A DNA stretch of 32,073 nt from an uncultured Alphaproteobacteria bacterium (GTDB lineage Bacteria > Pseudomonadota > Alphaproteobacteria > Rickettsiales > CAIJLX01), in the NCBI GenBank assembly GCA_903821695.1, contig CAIJLX010000013.1, forward strand, positions 1 through 32,073. The letters run 5' to 3'. Under the pieces are notes generated by a model. The model was not told where the DNA came from and ran no database searches. It saw nothing but the letters and a program-made list of their open reading frames with translations. The position numbers and the translations under genes are program-made. Shown here piece after piece: positions 1 to 9,201 of the stretch. Every line of letters starts with the position of its first letter. The first letter of the stretch is position 1.

Positions 1-134
1 AAGACGCATTGAAAATATGTTCCAGAAAATCAAGGAAAATAGACGGCTTGCACTGAGGGTCGACAAACTCGATTCCACTTTCATGGCATTCCTTGCCCTT
101 GCCTTTATCAAACTTGAGGTTTGTTAACAGTGCC
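1..134 (+). mobile_element. Right end of an IS5-like insertion sequence: C-terminal 41 codons of the transposase (2-127, partial) plus terminal inverted repeat (117-134)
   Basis: Frame 2 reads RRIENMFQKIKENRRLALRVDKLDSTFMAFLALAFIKLEVC*, resembling the C-terminus of IS5-like DDE transposases (E-N-x-F-x-K-x-K-E-x-R-R-x-A-x-R-x-D-K). AGGTTTGTTAACAGTGCC (117-134) is the exact reverse complement of 31940-31957. Confidence 0.85.
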
Positions 135-569
135 TAGCTCCTCAATACCATGGCGGTAGGATTTTGCATAATCTTGTGTCCTGGTATTCCACATTTCACC
201 AATGGGTGTTCTGAGTGTCTCTTCGAAATTATCAACTCCTGCAATGCTACTTGCGATTTCCCCTATATCCCACTCCCTGCCGTCAATGATGGTTGGATAT
301 AATTTTCTTTCACCATCCTTTAAGCGCTTGCTTGCATATTCAATGCTCACGGTTGTATCGCTTATTGCCCCCATTTTTTGTCGCAATGTGTTAACAAGAT
401 TAACTGCTGCTTCTGCGGACATTCCTTCAGCTGCAATCCCAGTCGCCTGCATGGCAGCACTTGCTGCACCAGCCACACTTCCGCCGATAAATTTTCGGAC
501 GTGTGGATTAAACTCCGGAGGCCTTTCAAAGCCGATAAACGCCAGAAATGCTTTCAAACGCTCAAACAT
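108..569 (-). CDS. Hypothetical protein, probably 3'-truncated by the IS insertion
   Basis: 153-aa ORF. Its last residues (TVNKPQV) are encoded by the IS terminal repeat, so the native C-terminus appears to be lost. No family recognised. Confidence 0.5.
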   Translation of the reverse strand: MFERLKAFLAFIGFERPPEFNPHVRKFIGGSVAGAASAAMQATGIAAEGMSAEAAVNLVNTLRQKMGAISDTTVSIEYASKRLKDGERKLYPTIIDGREWDIGEIASSIAGVDNFEETLRTPIGEMWNTRTQDYAKSYRHGIEELGTVNKPQV

Positions 570-614
570 AAGCCCTAATTATACCTGAATGAGGTTAATT
601 AAAGCTTAATGGCA

Positions 615-1259
615 CTAGATTAGAGTGAGCAATTTCTCCGCGGCTAATCGTTCTGCGAGGCGCTTGTTGGGGCCTTCGGCTGTGATGGGGGTGAGGCCTT
701 CGACCCGTACTTCGACGACAAATTCGGGTGCGTGAGAAGGGCCGGTTTGGCCAATGAGTTTATATTCCGGCAACGGTTTGCCGAGGCCTTGCGCCCATTC
801 CTGGAGGGTGGTTTTAGGGTCTTTGGGCGGGGTTTTCATGTCGGTAATACGCGCTTCAAACAATTGCAGCACCACTTCGCGCGCTGCCGCCAACCCGCCA
901 TCTTCATAAACCGCACCAATCACCGCTTCCATCGCGTTTTCGAGGTTACGCATATTCTCGCGCCCGCCGCCTTGCAGCTCGCTTTCGCCCAAAATCAATT
1001 GCTCGCCCAGCCCAATTTCCTTCGCGACTTCCGCCAGCGACGTACCATTCACCAAAGCCGCCCGGCGCTTGACGATATCGCCCTCCGCCTCATCGGCATA
1101 TAGCGCCAATAACCGCTCCGTAATCACCAGCGACAGCACGGAATCACCCAGCAATTCCAACCGCTCATAATTGCGGCTGCCGCTCACGCTTGGGTGCGTC
1201 AGCGCTTGTTTGAGCAGGGCAGGGTTCTGGAACTGATATGTTAAGACTTTATTCATCAT
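615..1259 (-). CDS. rnc: Ribonuclease III
   Basis: NYERLELLGDSVLSLVITERL, ENAMEAVIGAVYEDGG and a C-terminal dsRBD (TTLQEWAQGLGKPLPEYKL...GPNKRLAERLAAEKLL). Confidence 0.97.
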   Translation of the reverse strand: MMNKVLTYQFQNPALLKQALTHPSVSGSRNYERLELLGDSVLSLVITERLLALYADEAEGDIVKRRAALVNGTSLAEVAKEIGLGEQLILGESELQGGGRENMRNLENAMEAVIGAVYEDGGLAAAREVVLQLFEARITDMKTPPKDPKTTLQEWAQGLGKPLPEYKLIGQTGPSHAPEFVVEVRVEGLTPITAEGPNKRLAERLAAEKLLTLI

Positions 1260-1281
1260 TTTGCGGCATAATAAGCAGATT

Positions 1282-2256
1282 ATGGAGACAAAGACACTCC
1301 CGAATATCTATTTTTTAATCGATACCTGCGCGAAAGTAGCAGAGCTCATGCGCTCGTTTGAGGCAGCGACGGATTTATTCATCGCCGCTGGGAATAAAGA
1401 GAATGGACCGAACTGGGAGAGAAAGGCACGCATCACCAATGTGTTGACCTATCAAATTTTCCGGGAACTGGCGGGTACAGCAGAGCCAGGTATGGGTATT
1501 TTAACCCATGAGGGACAGAATCTGTTACGCCGACCGGAATTTAACCTAACGGTGGAAACAGCCGTATGTCGGAGGTTCCTGAGCCGGTTGCAGGAAAAAT
1601 GCATTAAACCCTACATTATCGATCCGATTTTAGCCGGAAATGATGAGCTTTGTGAAAAATTACGGGTGGAGGCAGAGAGGTTACGCGCAGTTACGAAGGG
1701 CGGTAACACGCATGGGATGCGACCGATAAAACTATTCGATAAAGGATTTATCCGGGATGCATATGTGGTGCAAGCACTGCGTAGTCCTTTGCTCGAAAAT
1801 GGCAGACCATTGTGGGATAATATCAAGGATACGCCTGAACTAAAATTTGCACGCAAGGATGCGGGCGAATTTTCTATTTTACCTGCCCTCACTCACTCGC
1901 GACTTGATAAGCCATATTCGATTGTGATTGTGACTAAGGATGAAGGTGCGCTCGATCTTATCAAAGCGGCATACCATGGCAAAGATAAGGTAGAAAAATA
2001 TTGTGATAAAATAATAGAAACGCGCAAAACTACCCCTAGAGCAAAGGCCCTCATCGAAACACATAATGATGATTCGGAGTATAATATTGATAAAGATATA
2101 CTGCCCTATAACCTGCCTAATATGGTTAAAAAGCCTTCAAAATTACCGGAAGCCCATATTTTAAGTGAACGTGGATTAGCAGATTTATTACTTGGTATTC
2201 AATTCGCGGCAGATCGTTTCTTTAGTAAGGGTGAGCATGGCGATAAAAGAAACTGA
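1282..2256 (+). CDS. PIN-like domain protein (putative nuclease/toxin-like), hypothetical
   Basis: ORF track starts at TTG 1261; ATG 1282 (METKTLPN) is likelier. PIN-like layout: YFLIDTCAKV near the N-terminus, a central acidic site (DAGEFSILPAL), and IVIVTKDEGALDLI. Assignment by eye only. Confidence 0.5.
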   Translation: METKTLPNIYFLIDTCAKVAELMRSFEAATDLFIAAGNKENGPNWERKARITNVLTYQIFRELAGTAEPGMGILTHEGQNLLRRPEFNLTVETAVCRRFLSRLQEKCIKPYIIDPILAGNDELCEKLRVEAERLRAVTKGGNTHGMRPIKLFDKGFIRDAYVVQALRSPLLENGRPLWDNIKDTPELKFARKDAGEFSILPALTHSRLDKPYSIVIVTKDEGALDLIKAAYHGKDKVEKYCDKIIETRKTTPRAKALIETHNDDSEYNIDKDILPYNLPNMVKKPSKLPEAHILSERGLADLLLGIQFAADRFFSKGEHGDKRN

Positions 2257-2499
2257 ACAAGATACCCCGAAACTTACGAAAAATTATGCGTATTACATGA
2301 TACAAACCAGGCCATGATTGAAAAATTTAATGGTGGTATGGAGGGTCAGAAAAATGTGAATGAATCTCTGCGCAAAAAAGGCAAAGCTTTTGCCGTTGGC
2401 AATATTATCAGCGTTCCAGGGCCGGAAGTTACCGCAGAAGATATTTCACTAAAAAAACTTCATGAGCGTGTAAGAAATGCTCATAAAAAGGGCAAATAA
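2237..2499 (+). CDS. Small hypothetical ORF downstream of the PIN-like gene, possibly frameshifted (2237-2317 in one frame, 2314-2499 in another)
   Basis: ATG 2237 encodes MAIKETEQDTPKLTKNYAYYMIQTRP*, overlapping the PIN-like stop. The ORF at 2314-2499 (MIEKFNGGMEGQKNVNES...) is coding-like upstream of its ATG too (TRYPETYEKLCVLHDTNQAMIEKF). The frames differ by -1. Confidence 0.4.
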
Positions 2500-2859
2500 T
2501 CACTCTTCCGCCACCGCAAAGGCCAAAGCGTGTTCTTTTTCGTCGCTTAGGGAGAGGTGGATGCGGCAGGTGCGGAAGGGTTGGCGCAGAATTTCGGCAT
2601 TTGGGGCGCCGGAGGGGAGGTTGGAAATGGTGATATCTTGGAAGCTTAATCGGGCACCTAAGCCGCAGCCTAGGGCTTTGGCGATGGCTTCTTTGGCGGC
2701 AAAGCGTTTTGCGAGATAGGCGACTTTGTCACTGCGCTTTTCGAGTTCGGCTTGCTCATCTGGGTTTAAAATCCGGCTGATGAATTTTTCGCCATGGGCT
2801 GCGAGCACTTCAGCAATTCGTGCTTTGGAAACCATATCGGTGCCGACGCCGCTGATCAT
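2500..2859 (-). CDS. acpS: Holo-[acyl-carrier-protein] synthase
   Basis: [34 protein letters not shown]. Confidence 0.95.
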   Translation of the reverse strand: MISGVGTDMVSKARIAEVLAAHGEKFISRILNPDEQAELEKRSDKVAYLAKRFAAKEAIAKALGCGLGARLSFQDITISNLPSGAPNAEILRQPFRTCRIHLSLSDEKEHALAFAVAEE

Positions 2860-3581
2860 CGTGCGGCATCCATCCGGCGGCGCATTTCGGCGATGGCGGG
2901 GGCAAGCCCAGTAAAAATTGCCTCACCAATCAGGAAATGGCCGATATTGAGCTCCACAATCTCCGGAATTGCCGCGATTGGGCCGACGGTGTCATAACTA
3001 ATCCCATGCCCGGCATGGCACTCCAGCCCCAGTTTTTCCGAGAGAGTTGAAGCCGCCTGAATGCGCTTTAATTCCTTCAGCTGACCTTGGCCGGTGGCGT
3101 GGCAATACATACCCGTATGCAATTCTACAATCGTGGCATTGAGCGCTTTGGAAGTCTCAATCTGCGCCGATTCGGGGTCAATAAACAGCGATACCCGAAT
3201 GCCCGCCGCGAGCAATTCTTCAACATAAGGCTTTAAATAAGCCCGATCGCGCACCACATCGAGCCCGCCTTCGGTGGTAATTTCCTGCCGTTTTTCCGGC
3301 ACAATACAGCAAGCATTGGGTCGAGTTTTGAGGGCGATTGCCAGCATTTCGGGTGTCGCCGCCATTTCGAGGTTTAAGGGCAGCGCAATCGCCGCTTTTA
3401 GGCGAAAAATATCCGCATCCGAAATATGGCGCCGATCCTCGCGCAGATGCGCCGTAATTCCATCCGCTCCTGCCTCTGCCGCAATCAACGCTGCCCGCAC
3501 AGGATCCGGGTGCGCCCCACCCCGCGCATTACGGATAGTCGCCACATGGTCAATATTCACGCCGAGTCTAAGAGGGTGCAT
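2856..3581 (-). CDS. pdxJ: Pyridoxine 5'-phosphate synthase
   Basis: [54 protein letters not shown]. Overlaps acpS by 4 nt. Confidence 0.97.
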   Translation of the reverse strand: MHPLRLGVNIDHVATIRNARGGAHPDPVRAALIAAEAGADGITAHLREDRRHISDADIFRLKAAIALPLNLEMAATPEMLAIALKTRPNACCIVPEKRQEITTEGGLDVVRDRAYLKPYVEELLAAGIRVSLFIDPESAQIETSKALNATIVELHTGMYCHATGQGQLKELKRIQAASTLSEKLGLECHAGHGISYDTVGPIAAIPEIVELNIGHFLIGEAIFTGLAPAIAEMRRRMDAAR

Positions 3582-3637
3582 GGCTTATCTCTCTAATAAG
3601 CTCTGCTTCTGAAAGCAATCTGGAATACGGCTTCATC

Positions 3638-3666
3638 TTGACTTTTGTAACGCATAAGGTTACACA
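3638..3666 (+). promoter_or_regulatory. Candidate promoter (TTGACT-17-TACACA) with an embedded palindromic operator
   Basis: TTGACT 3638-3643, TACACA 3661-3666. Inverted repeat TGTAAC (3646-3651) / GTTACA (3659-3664) with 7-nt spacer, between and touching the promoter elements. ATG at 3673. Confidence 0.55.
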
Positions 3667-3672
3667 ACCGCC

Positions 3673-5004
3673 ATGTTTAAGCCTCCGCATCCTGGTGATG
3701 TATTGAAGAAAATTTATCTTGGGCCGCTGAAAATGACGGTGACCAAGGCGGCTGAGCGGTTGGGGGTTACGCGTAAAACGCTCTCCGAATTGATCAATAA
3801 CAAGGCGGGGATTAGCGCGGAAATGGCGCTGCGGCTTTCGCAAATGCTTGAAACGAAGCCCGAAATGTGGCTCAAAATGCAGTCTTCCTATGATTTATGG
3901 AAGGCCAAGCAAAAGGATACGCTGGGCCGTTTTAAGCAATTTGTGCTGCACCCAGAAATGGAAGCGCGGATGCCGACCCTGGAAGTGCTCTGGCAACGCG
4001 GTACGGATTTATTGGGCACACAATATGCCATTATGTGTGGGGCGATGAGCTGGGTTTCCGAGGCAAAATTGGTTTCCGCGATTTCTAATGCAGGTGGGTT
4101 TGGCGTGCTGGCCTGCGGCGCGATGCCACCGGAATTGCTGGAGAAGGAAATCCTAAAAACCCAAGCCCTGACCAAAAAACCATTCGGCGTGAATTTGATT
4201 ACGATGCACCCGCAATTGGATGAGTTGGTCGAAGTCTGTGGCCGCTTAAAAGTGACGCATGTTGTGCTCGCCGGTGGTCTGCCTAAAGGCACCACGATTG
4301 CCCGAATTAAAGAGCTAGGTTCGAAGGTGATTTGCTTTGCTCCGGCCTTGGTAATCGCCAAAAAATTGATCAAAAGCGGCGCCGATGCGTTGGTGATTGA
4401 GGGTGCTGAAGCAGGCGGCCATATCGGCCCGGTTTCGACTTCCGTATTAGCTCAGGAAATTCTACCCTTTATCCATGAAGTGCCGGTGTTTGTCGCGGGC
4501 GGCATCGGCCGTGGCGATATGATCGCGAGCTATCTCGAAATGGGTGCTTCCGGCGTACAGCTCGGCACCCGCTTTGTCTGCGCACATGAATCGATCGCGC
4601 ACCCCAATTTCAAAAAAGCATTCCTCAAAGCCAATGCGCGTGATGCTTTGCCTTCGGTGCAGGTTGACCCGGATTTCCCGGTTATTCCTGTGCGCGCGAT
4701 TGAGAATAAAGCGACCGATGCCTTCAAGCGCGTGCAGCTGGAAACCATCGCCACCTATAATGCTGGCCGGTTAAGCAAGGAAGAAGCGCAGCTGCAAATC
4801 GAGCAATTCTGGGCAGGAGCCCTGCGCAAGGCGGTGATTGAGGGCGATGTGGAACAAGGCTCGCTGATGGCCGGGCAGAGCGTCGGCATGGTCACCCAAG
4901 AGCAAAGTACGCATGATATTCTGCAAGAATTAGTCGGCCAAGCCGAGCATTACCTCACCCGCAAATATGCCTATTTAGTCAACGCCGAAACGAGGGTCGC
5001 ATGA
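3673..5004 (+). CDS. Fusion of HigA-family XRE antitoxin domain (N-term, about 80 aa) and nitronate monooxygenase/2-nitropropane dioxygenase-like flavoenzyme (C-term)
   Basis: N-term MFKPPHPGDVLKKIYLGPLKMTVTKAAERLGVTRKTLSELINNKAGISAEMALRLSQMLETKPEMWLKMQSSYDLWKAK matches the HigA pattern. C-term DLLGTQYAIMCGAMSWVSEAKLVSAISNAGGFGVL, VIEGAEAGGHIG, VPVFVAGGIGRGDMIASYLEMGASGVQLGTRF matches NMO. One uninterrupted frame. Confidence 0.88.
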   Translation: MFKPPHPGDVLKKIYLGPLKMTVTKAAERLGVTRKTLSELINNKAGISAEMALRLSQMLETKPEMWLKMQSSYDLWKAKQKDTLGRFKQFVLHPEMEARMPTLEVLWQRGTDLLGTQYAIMCGAMSWVSEAKLVSAISNAGGFGVLACGAMPPELLEKEILKTQALTKKPFGVNLITMHPQLDELVEVCGRLKVTHVVLAGGLPKGTTIARIKELGSKVICFAPALVIAKKLIKSGADALVIEGAEAGGHIGPVSTSVLAQEILPFIHEVPVFVAGGIGRGDMIASYLEMGASGVQLGTRFVCAHESIAHPNFKKAFLKANARDALPSVQVDPDFPVIPVRAIENKATDAFKRVQLETIATYNAGRLSKEEAQLQIEQFWAGALRKAVIEGDVEQGSLMAGQSVGMVTQEQSTHDILQELVGQAEHYLTRKYAYLVNAETRVA

Positions 5005-5297
5005 TCGATCTCAGCCGCCTGCACAGCATCACCGAGGGCGATAAAGAGACCGAAAAAATGCTGCTCACCCTGTTTTACGACACCACTTGCCGCATTCTCT
5101 CCGACCTCCAAAACAATAATGGCGAGTGGAAAAAGCTGGTGCATGAATTGCGCGGGGCCGCGGCCAATTTGGGCCTTGGTTTATTGGCGGAAGCCTGCCT
5201 AGAAGCCGAACAAAACCCACCCACAGGCCCCGACCGCGAAGCCTTTTTAGACGTCATCCGCCAAACAATCCTGGAGCTCGAAAGCCTTATTGCTTGA
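5001..5297 (+). CDS. HPt (histidine phosphotransfer) domain protein
   Basis: ATGA overlap with the preceding gene; VHELRGAAANLGLGLLAEACLEAE fits the HPt H-x-L-[KR]-G-x-A-x-x-x-G motif. Confidence 0.72.
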   Translation: MIDLSRLHSITEGDKETEKMLLTLFYDTTCRILSDLQNNNGEWKKLVHELRGAAANLGLGLLAEACLEAEQNPPTGPDREAFLDVIRQTILELESLIA

Positions 5298-5330
5298 TTA
5301 TTTCAAGCTAGGCGCTATGAATGCCCGCTT

Positions 5331-5410
<80 letters not shown>

Positions 5411-5511
5411 TTCTGCATCATAAGAATGCTTCCTTCCCCGCAAAATCCTTTGTGTTCCCGAAATCCTTTTGTTAAACTTGCGACTTCGTTGTTTCATATA
5501 GGGAATTTGAC

Positions 5512-8388
5512 ATGTCCGGTTTTCGCGCTTCTTCTTATCTTTCGGCTGCTAATGCGGCGTATGTTGGGGAACTTTATCAGCTTTATCAGCAAAATCCTTC
5601 TTCTGTGGATAAGCAATGGCAGGATTTCTTCGCGAGCTTGGATGATCCTAAAAATGCAGCCGATAAAGATTTTGGTGGGGTGGCTTGGGCTAAAAGCGGC
5701 AAAACGGCGATTATTGGGTATCAAAGCGCTGAGGAATTAGAGGCGGAGAAAAAGAAAGCGGCAAGCAAACAAGGTGCGGCTCAAACCAGCGCGAAGCAGG
5801 ATGCTTCGAGCGATTCGATCCGTATTCACCAATTGATCCGGGCTTATCGTCTGCGCGGGCATTTGCTCACCATTCTTGATCCATTGGGCTTAGAAAAAAT
5901 TGAGGCGCACCCAGAATTAGACCCGGCGCATTTTGAATTTTCGGATGCAGATTTTGACCGACCAATTTTTGTCGGCGGATGGTTGGGACAGGAAACAGCA
6001 ACATTGCGCCAGGTGCTGGATCAATTGCAGCTGATTTATTGCGGAACGATCGGGATTGAGATTGGGCATATCACCGATGCAGTTCAGCGCGAATGGCTGG
6101 AATCGCGTTTGGAAAACGCACGCGGAGATCGCGGACTTGCTGCGGCGGAAAAGAAAAATATCTTGGAGCAATTGGTGCATGTGGAAGGCTTCGAGCAGTT
6201 CTTGCATGTTAAATATCCTGGCACCAAACGCTTTAGTGTTGAGGGTTCCGAATCTACTTTACCAGCGATGGAAGCATTGCTTGCCACCTCCGCTGAATTG
6301 GGCGTTGAGGAAATTGTGGTGGGTATGCCGCACCGTGGCCGTTTGAATGTGTTGACTGCATTCATGGGCAAAGCCTATTCGTCGATGCTTTCGGAATTCC
6401 AAGGGAATCTCGCATATCCGGAAGGACTCGCGATTTCGGGTGACGTGAAATATCACCTTGGTACTTCTTCAGACCGCAAATTGGAGAGCGGCAAAGTAGT
6501 GCATTTGTCACTCACCGCCAACCCTTCGCATTTGGAAGCGGTAAACCCGGTCGTAGTGGGCAAAGTGCGCGCGAAACAGGATCAGAAAAAAGATTTAGAA
6601 CGCAGCAAAGTAATGGGCTTATTGCTCCATGGTGATGCGGCGTTTGCTGGCCAAGGTCTGGTTGCCGAAACATTGGCGTTGGGCGATCTTGTCGGTTATG
6701 GCACGGGTGGTACGATTCATATCATCGTGAATAACCAAATTGGTTTCACGACCGATCCGAAAAATGCGCGCCTCTCACGTTATCCAACGGAAGTTGCGAA
6801 AATTGCGCAGGCGCCTATTTTCCATGTGAATGGGGATGATCCGGAAGCCGTGGTGTTCGTTGCTAAAATCGCGGCGGAATATCGTCAGCAATTTAAGAAA
6901 GATGTGGTGCTCGATGTATTCGGTTATCGCCGCCATGGACATAACGAAGGTGATGAGCCGCAATTTACACAGCCGCTGATGTATCAACAAATCGAACGTC
7001 AAAAAACGACGTGCGAATTATACGCTGAAAAACTCGCTGGTGAAGGTGTGGTGAGCGAAGCGGACTATCAAGGCATCCGCAAAAAATGGAATGAGTTTTT
7101 GGAAAGCGAAAAAGCGGCGGCGGATACTTTTAAGCCAAACAAAGCAGATTGGCTTGAAGGCAAATGGATTGGATTTGAAAAACCAAAGGACGGTCGCGCA
7201 CCACGCCCTGCAACTGGTGTTGAAATCAAAACGCTAAAAGAAGTTGGAAAAAAATTGGCAACCACGCCGAGCGATTTCCATGTGCATCCTAAAATCGTGC
7301 GTCAGCTCGAAGCGAAACTGAAAATGATGGATACTGGTGAAGGTATCGATTGGGCAATGGGCGAAGCGCTCGCATTCGGCACGTTGCTTGCCGAGGGCAT
7401 TCCGGTGCGTTTGAGCGGGCAAGATTGCGAACGCGGAACCTTCTCGCATCGTCATTCGGTGTTGAATGATCAGGTCAATGAATCACATTATGTGCCGCTC
7501 AATAACATCGATAAAAAACAAGCGAACTATGAAGTGATCAACTCCAACCTCTCCGAATTCGCGGTGCTTGGGTTTGAATATGGTTATTCACTCGCCGAGC
7601 CAAAATCGCTCGTGTTGTGGGAAGGCCAGTTCGGCGATTTCGTCAATGGTGCGCAGGTGATTATCGACCAATTTATCAGCTCCGGCGAATCGAAATGGTT
7701 GCGCATGAGCGGATTGGTGATGTTGCTGCCGCATGGCTATGAAGGCCAGGGTCCAGAGCATAGCTCGGCGCGCCCGGAACGATTCCTGCAGCAATGCGCG
7801 GAAGATAATATGCAAGTCTGCAACCCAACCACGCCGGCGAATTATTTCCATTTGCTGCGTCGTCAAATTGTGCGCAATTTCCGCAAGCCGCTGATCATCA
7901 TGTCGCCGAAATCGTTGCTGCGCCACAAGCTCGCACAATCGACCTTAGCCGATATGGAAAAAGGCACCAGCTTCGTGCACGTGATTCCAGACAATGAAAA
8001 ACTCGTTGCGCCAAATAAAGTAAAACGCGTCGTTCTATGCAGCGGCAAAGTGTTCTACGATTTATGGGAAGCGCGCGCGAAAGAAAAAATCAACGACGTC
8101 GCGATCTTGCGTTTGGAACAATATTACCCATTCCCAGACCAAGAAGTTGCCGAAGCGTTGAAGCCCTATAAAAACGCCGAAATTATCTGGTGCCAAGAAG
8201 AACCCCAAAATATGGGCGCCTGGGATTTCGTCGACCCACGCATCGAAGAAGTGCTAGTCAAACTCGGTGGCGCCTCCCTACGCCCACGCTACGTAGGCCG
8301 CCGTTCTGCAGCGAGCCCTGCAACCGGCTACATGAAGGTGCATACTAGAGAGCAACTAGAAGTGGTGACGACTGCGCTTAAAGGTTAA
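5512..8388 (+). CDS. sucA: 2-oxoglutarate dehydrogenase E1 component
   Basis: 958 aa; [80 protein letters not shown]. Confidence 0.98.
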   Translation: MSGFRASSYLSAANAAYVGELYQLYQQNPSSVDKQWQDFFASLDDPKNAADKDFGGVAWAKSGKTAIIGYQSAEELEAEKKKAASKQGAAQTSAKQDASSDSIRIHQLIRAYRLRGHLLTILDPLGLEKIEAHPELDPAHFEFSDADFDRPIFVGGWLGQETATLRQVLDQLQLIYCGTIGIEIGHITDAVQREWLESRLENARGDRGLAAAEKKNILEQLVHVEGFEQFLHVKYPGTKRFSVEGSESTLPAMEALLATSAELGVEEIVVGMPHRGRLNVLTAFMGKAYSSMLSEFQGNLAYPEGLAISGDVKYHLGTSSDRKLESGKVVHLSLTANPSHLEAVNPVVVGKVRAKQDQKKDLERSKVMGLLLHGDAAFAGQGLVAETLALGDLVGYGTGGTIHIIVNNQIGFTTDPKNARLSRYPTEVAKIAQAPIFHVNGDDPEAVVFVAKIAAEYRQQFKKDVVLDVFGYRRHGHNEGDEPQFTQPLMYQQIERQKTTCELYAEKLAGEGVVSEADYQGIRKKWNEFLESEKAAADTFKPNKADWLEGKWIGFEKPKDGRAPRPATGVEIKTLKEVGKKLATTPSDFHVHPKIVRQLEAKLKMMDTGEGIDWAMGEALAFGTLLAEGIPVRLSGQDCERGTFSHRHSVLNDQVNESHYVPLNNIDKKQANYEVINSNLSEFAVLGFEYGYSLAEPKSLVLWEGQFGDFVNGAQVIIDQFISSGESKWLRMSGLVMLLPHGYEGQGPEHSSARPERFLQQCAEDNMQVCNPTTPANYFHLLRRQIVRNFRKPLIIMSPKSLLRHKLAQSTLADMEKGTSFVHVIPDNEKLVAPNKVKRVVLCSGKVFYDLWEARAKEKINDVAILRLEQYYPFPDQEVAEALKPYKNAEIIWCQEEPQNMGAWDFVDPRIEEVLVKLGGASLRPRYVGRRSAASPATGYMKVHTREQLEVVTTALKG

Positions 8389-8563
8389 TCTTCGACGGAA
8401 TCTTCGCCAGCAAGAAAATGATAGCGCAGCTAAGCACGAGGTCGCTTAAGTCGAATTTTTCGTCTAGGGCGTAGAAAATGCTGGGGTTTAACGCCCAGCA
8501 GATAGTCACTACGCAGGCTGCGCAGATAACTAAGACGATGGATGTGATCAGGAATGAACGCAT
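8378..8563 (-). CDS. Small two-TM hypothetical membrane protein
   Basis: 61 aa with hydrophobic segments SFLITSIVLVICAACVVTICWAL and LVLSCAIIFLLAKI; 3' end overlaps sucA by 11 bp, convergent. Confidence 0.4.
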   Translation of the reverse strand: MRSFLITSIVLVICAACVVTICWALNPSIFYALDEKFDLSDLVLSCAIIFLLAKIPSKINL

Positions 8564-8615
8564 ACTACCTCTTAAAAGAGAGTAGCAGAGAGACTATTAA
8601 TAAATCGTTAACCTA

Positions 8616-9170
8616 TCAAAAATCAATGTGTTTAAGGCCGGCTTTTAGATAGGCATAGCCAGAATAAACCGTGATGCCGGCTGAAATCCAGAGAGCAATA
8701 CGGCCTAGCCATTCAGTGAGTTCCAGGCCGGTTGCTCTTTCGCCGAGGATGAGAAGCAGCAGTGCGCCCATCTGAATGCCGGTTTTCCATTTGCCTAGGG
8801 TGCTGACGGGAAGGGGCACTTTTAGTTCAGCGAGATATTCGCGCAGGCCCGAGACGAGGATTTCGCGGCTGATGATGAGGAGAGCGGGGATGACGTCGGC
8901 TTTTCCCTGATAAAGCAGCATGATAAGTGCTGCAGCAACGAGCAATTTATCGGCGATGGGGTCGAGGAAGCGGCCCAGAGAGGATTGCACACGCCATAGC
9001 CGCGCGAGATAACCATCAAAGAAATCGGTGATACAGGCTATGACGAAGAGAAGCGCCGCAAATTGGCTCGCAGCCTTATTATCGAAGAAAAACGTCGCAA
9101 CAAATACCGGAATGATGACCATCCGGAAGGCGGTCAGGGCATTGGGGATGCGTTGCAGAAAGCGTCTCAT
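8616..9170 (-). CDS. pgsA: CDP-diacylglycerol--glycerol-3-phosphate 3-phosphatidyltransferase
   Basis: CDP-alcohol phosphotransferase pattern DFFDGYLARLWRVQSSLGRFLDPIADK. Confidence 0.93.
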   Translation of the reverse strand: MRRFLQRIPNALTAFRMVIIPVFVATFFFDNKAASQFAALLFVIACITDFFDGYLARLWRVQSSLGRFLDPIADKLLVAAALIMLLYQGKADVIPALLIISREILVSGLREYLAELKVPLPVSTLGKWKTGIQMGALLLLILGERATGLELTEWLGRIALWISAGITVYSGYAYLKAGLKHIDF

Positions 9171-9201
9171 ATCCCGCTACTATCCGTTGCCGCTGTTACG
9201 G

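Noticed and set aside
202-588. Plus-strand ORFs at 202-588 and 378-578
   Set aside because: Antisense to the 108-569 minus ORF, no start signals or recognisable protein features.
3568-3843. Minus-strand 91-aa ORF opposite the HigA domain, considered as a HigB toxin
   Set aside because: No RelE/HigB-like features (Arg-rich antisense translation) and it overlaps the promoter and HTH coding sequence.
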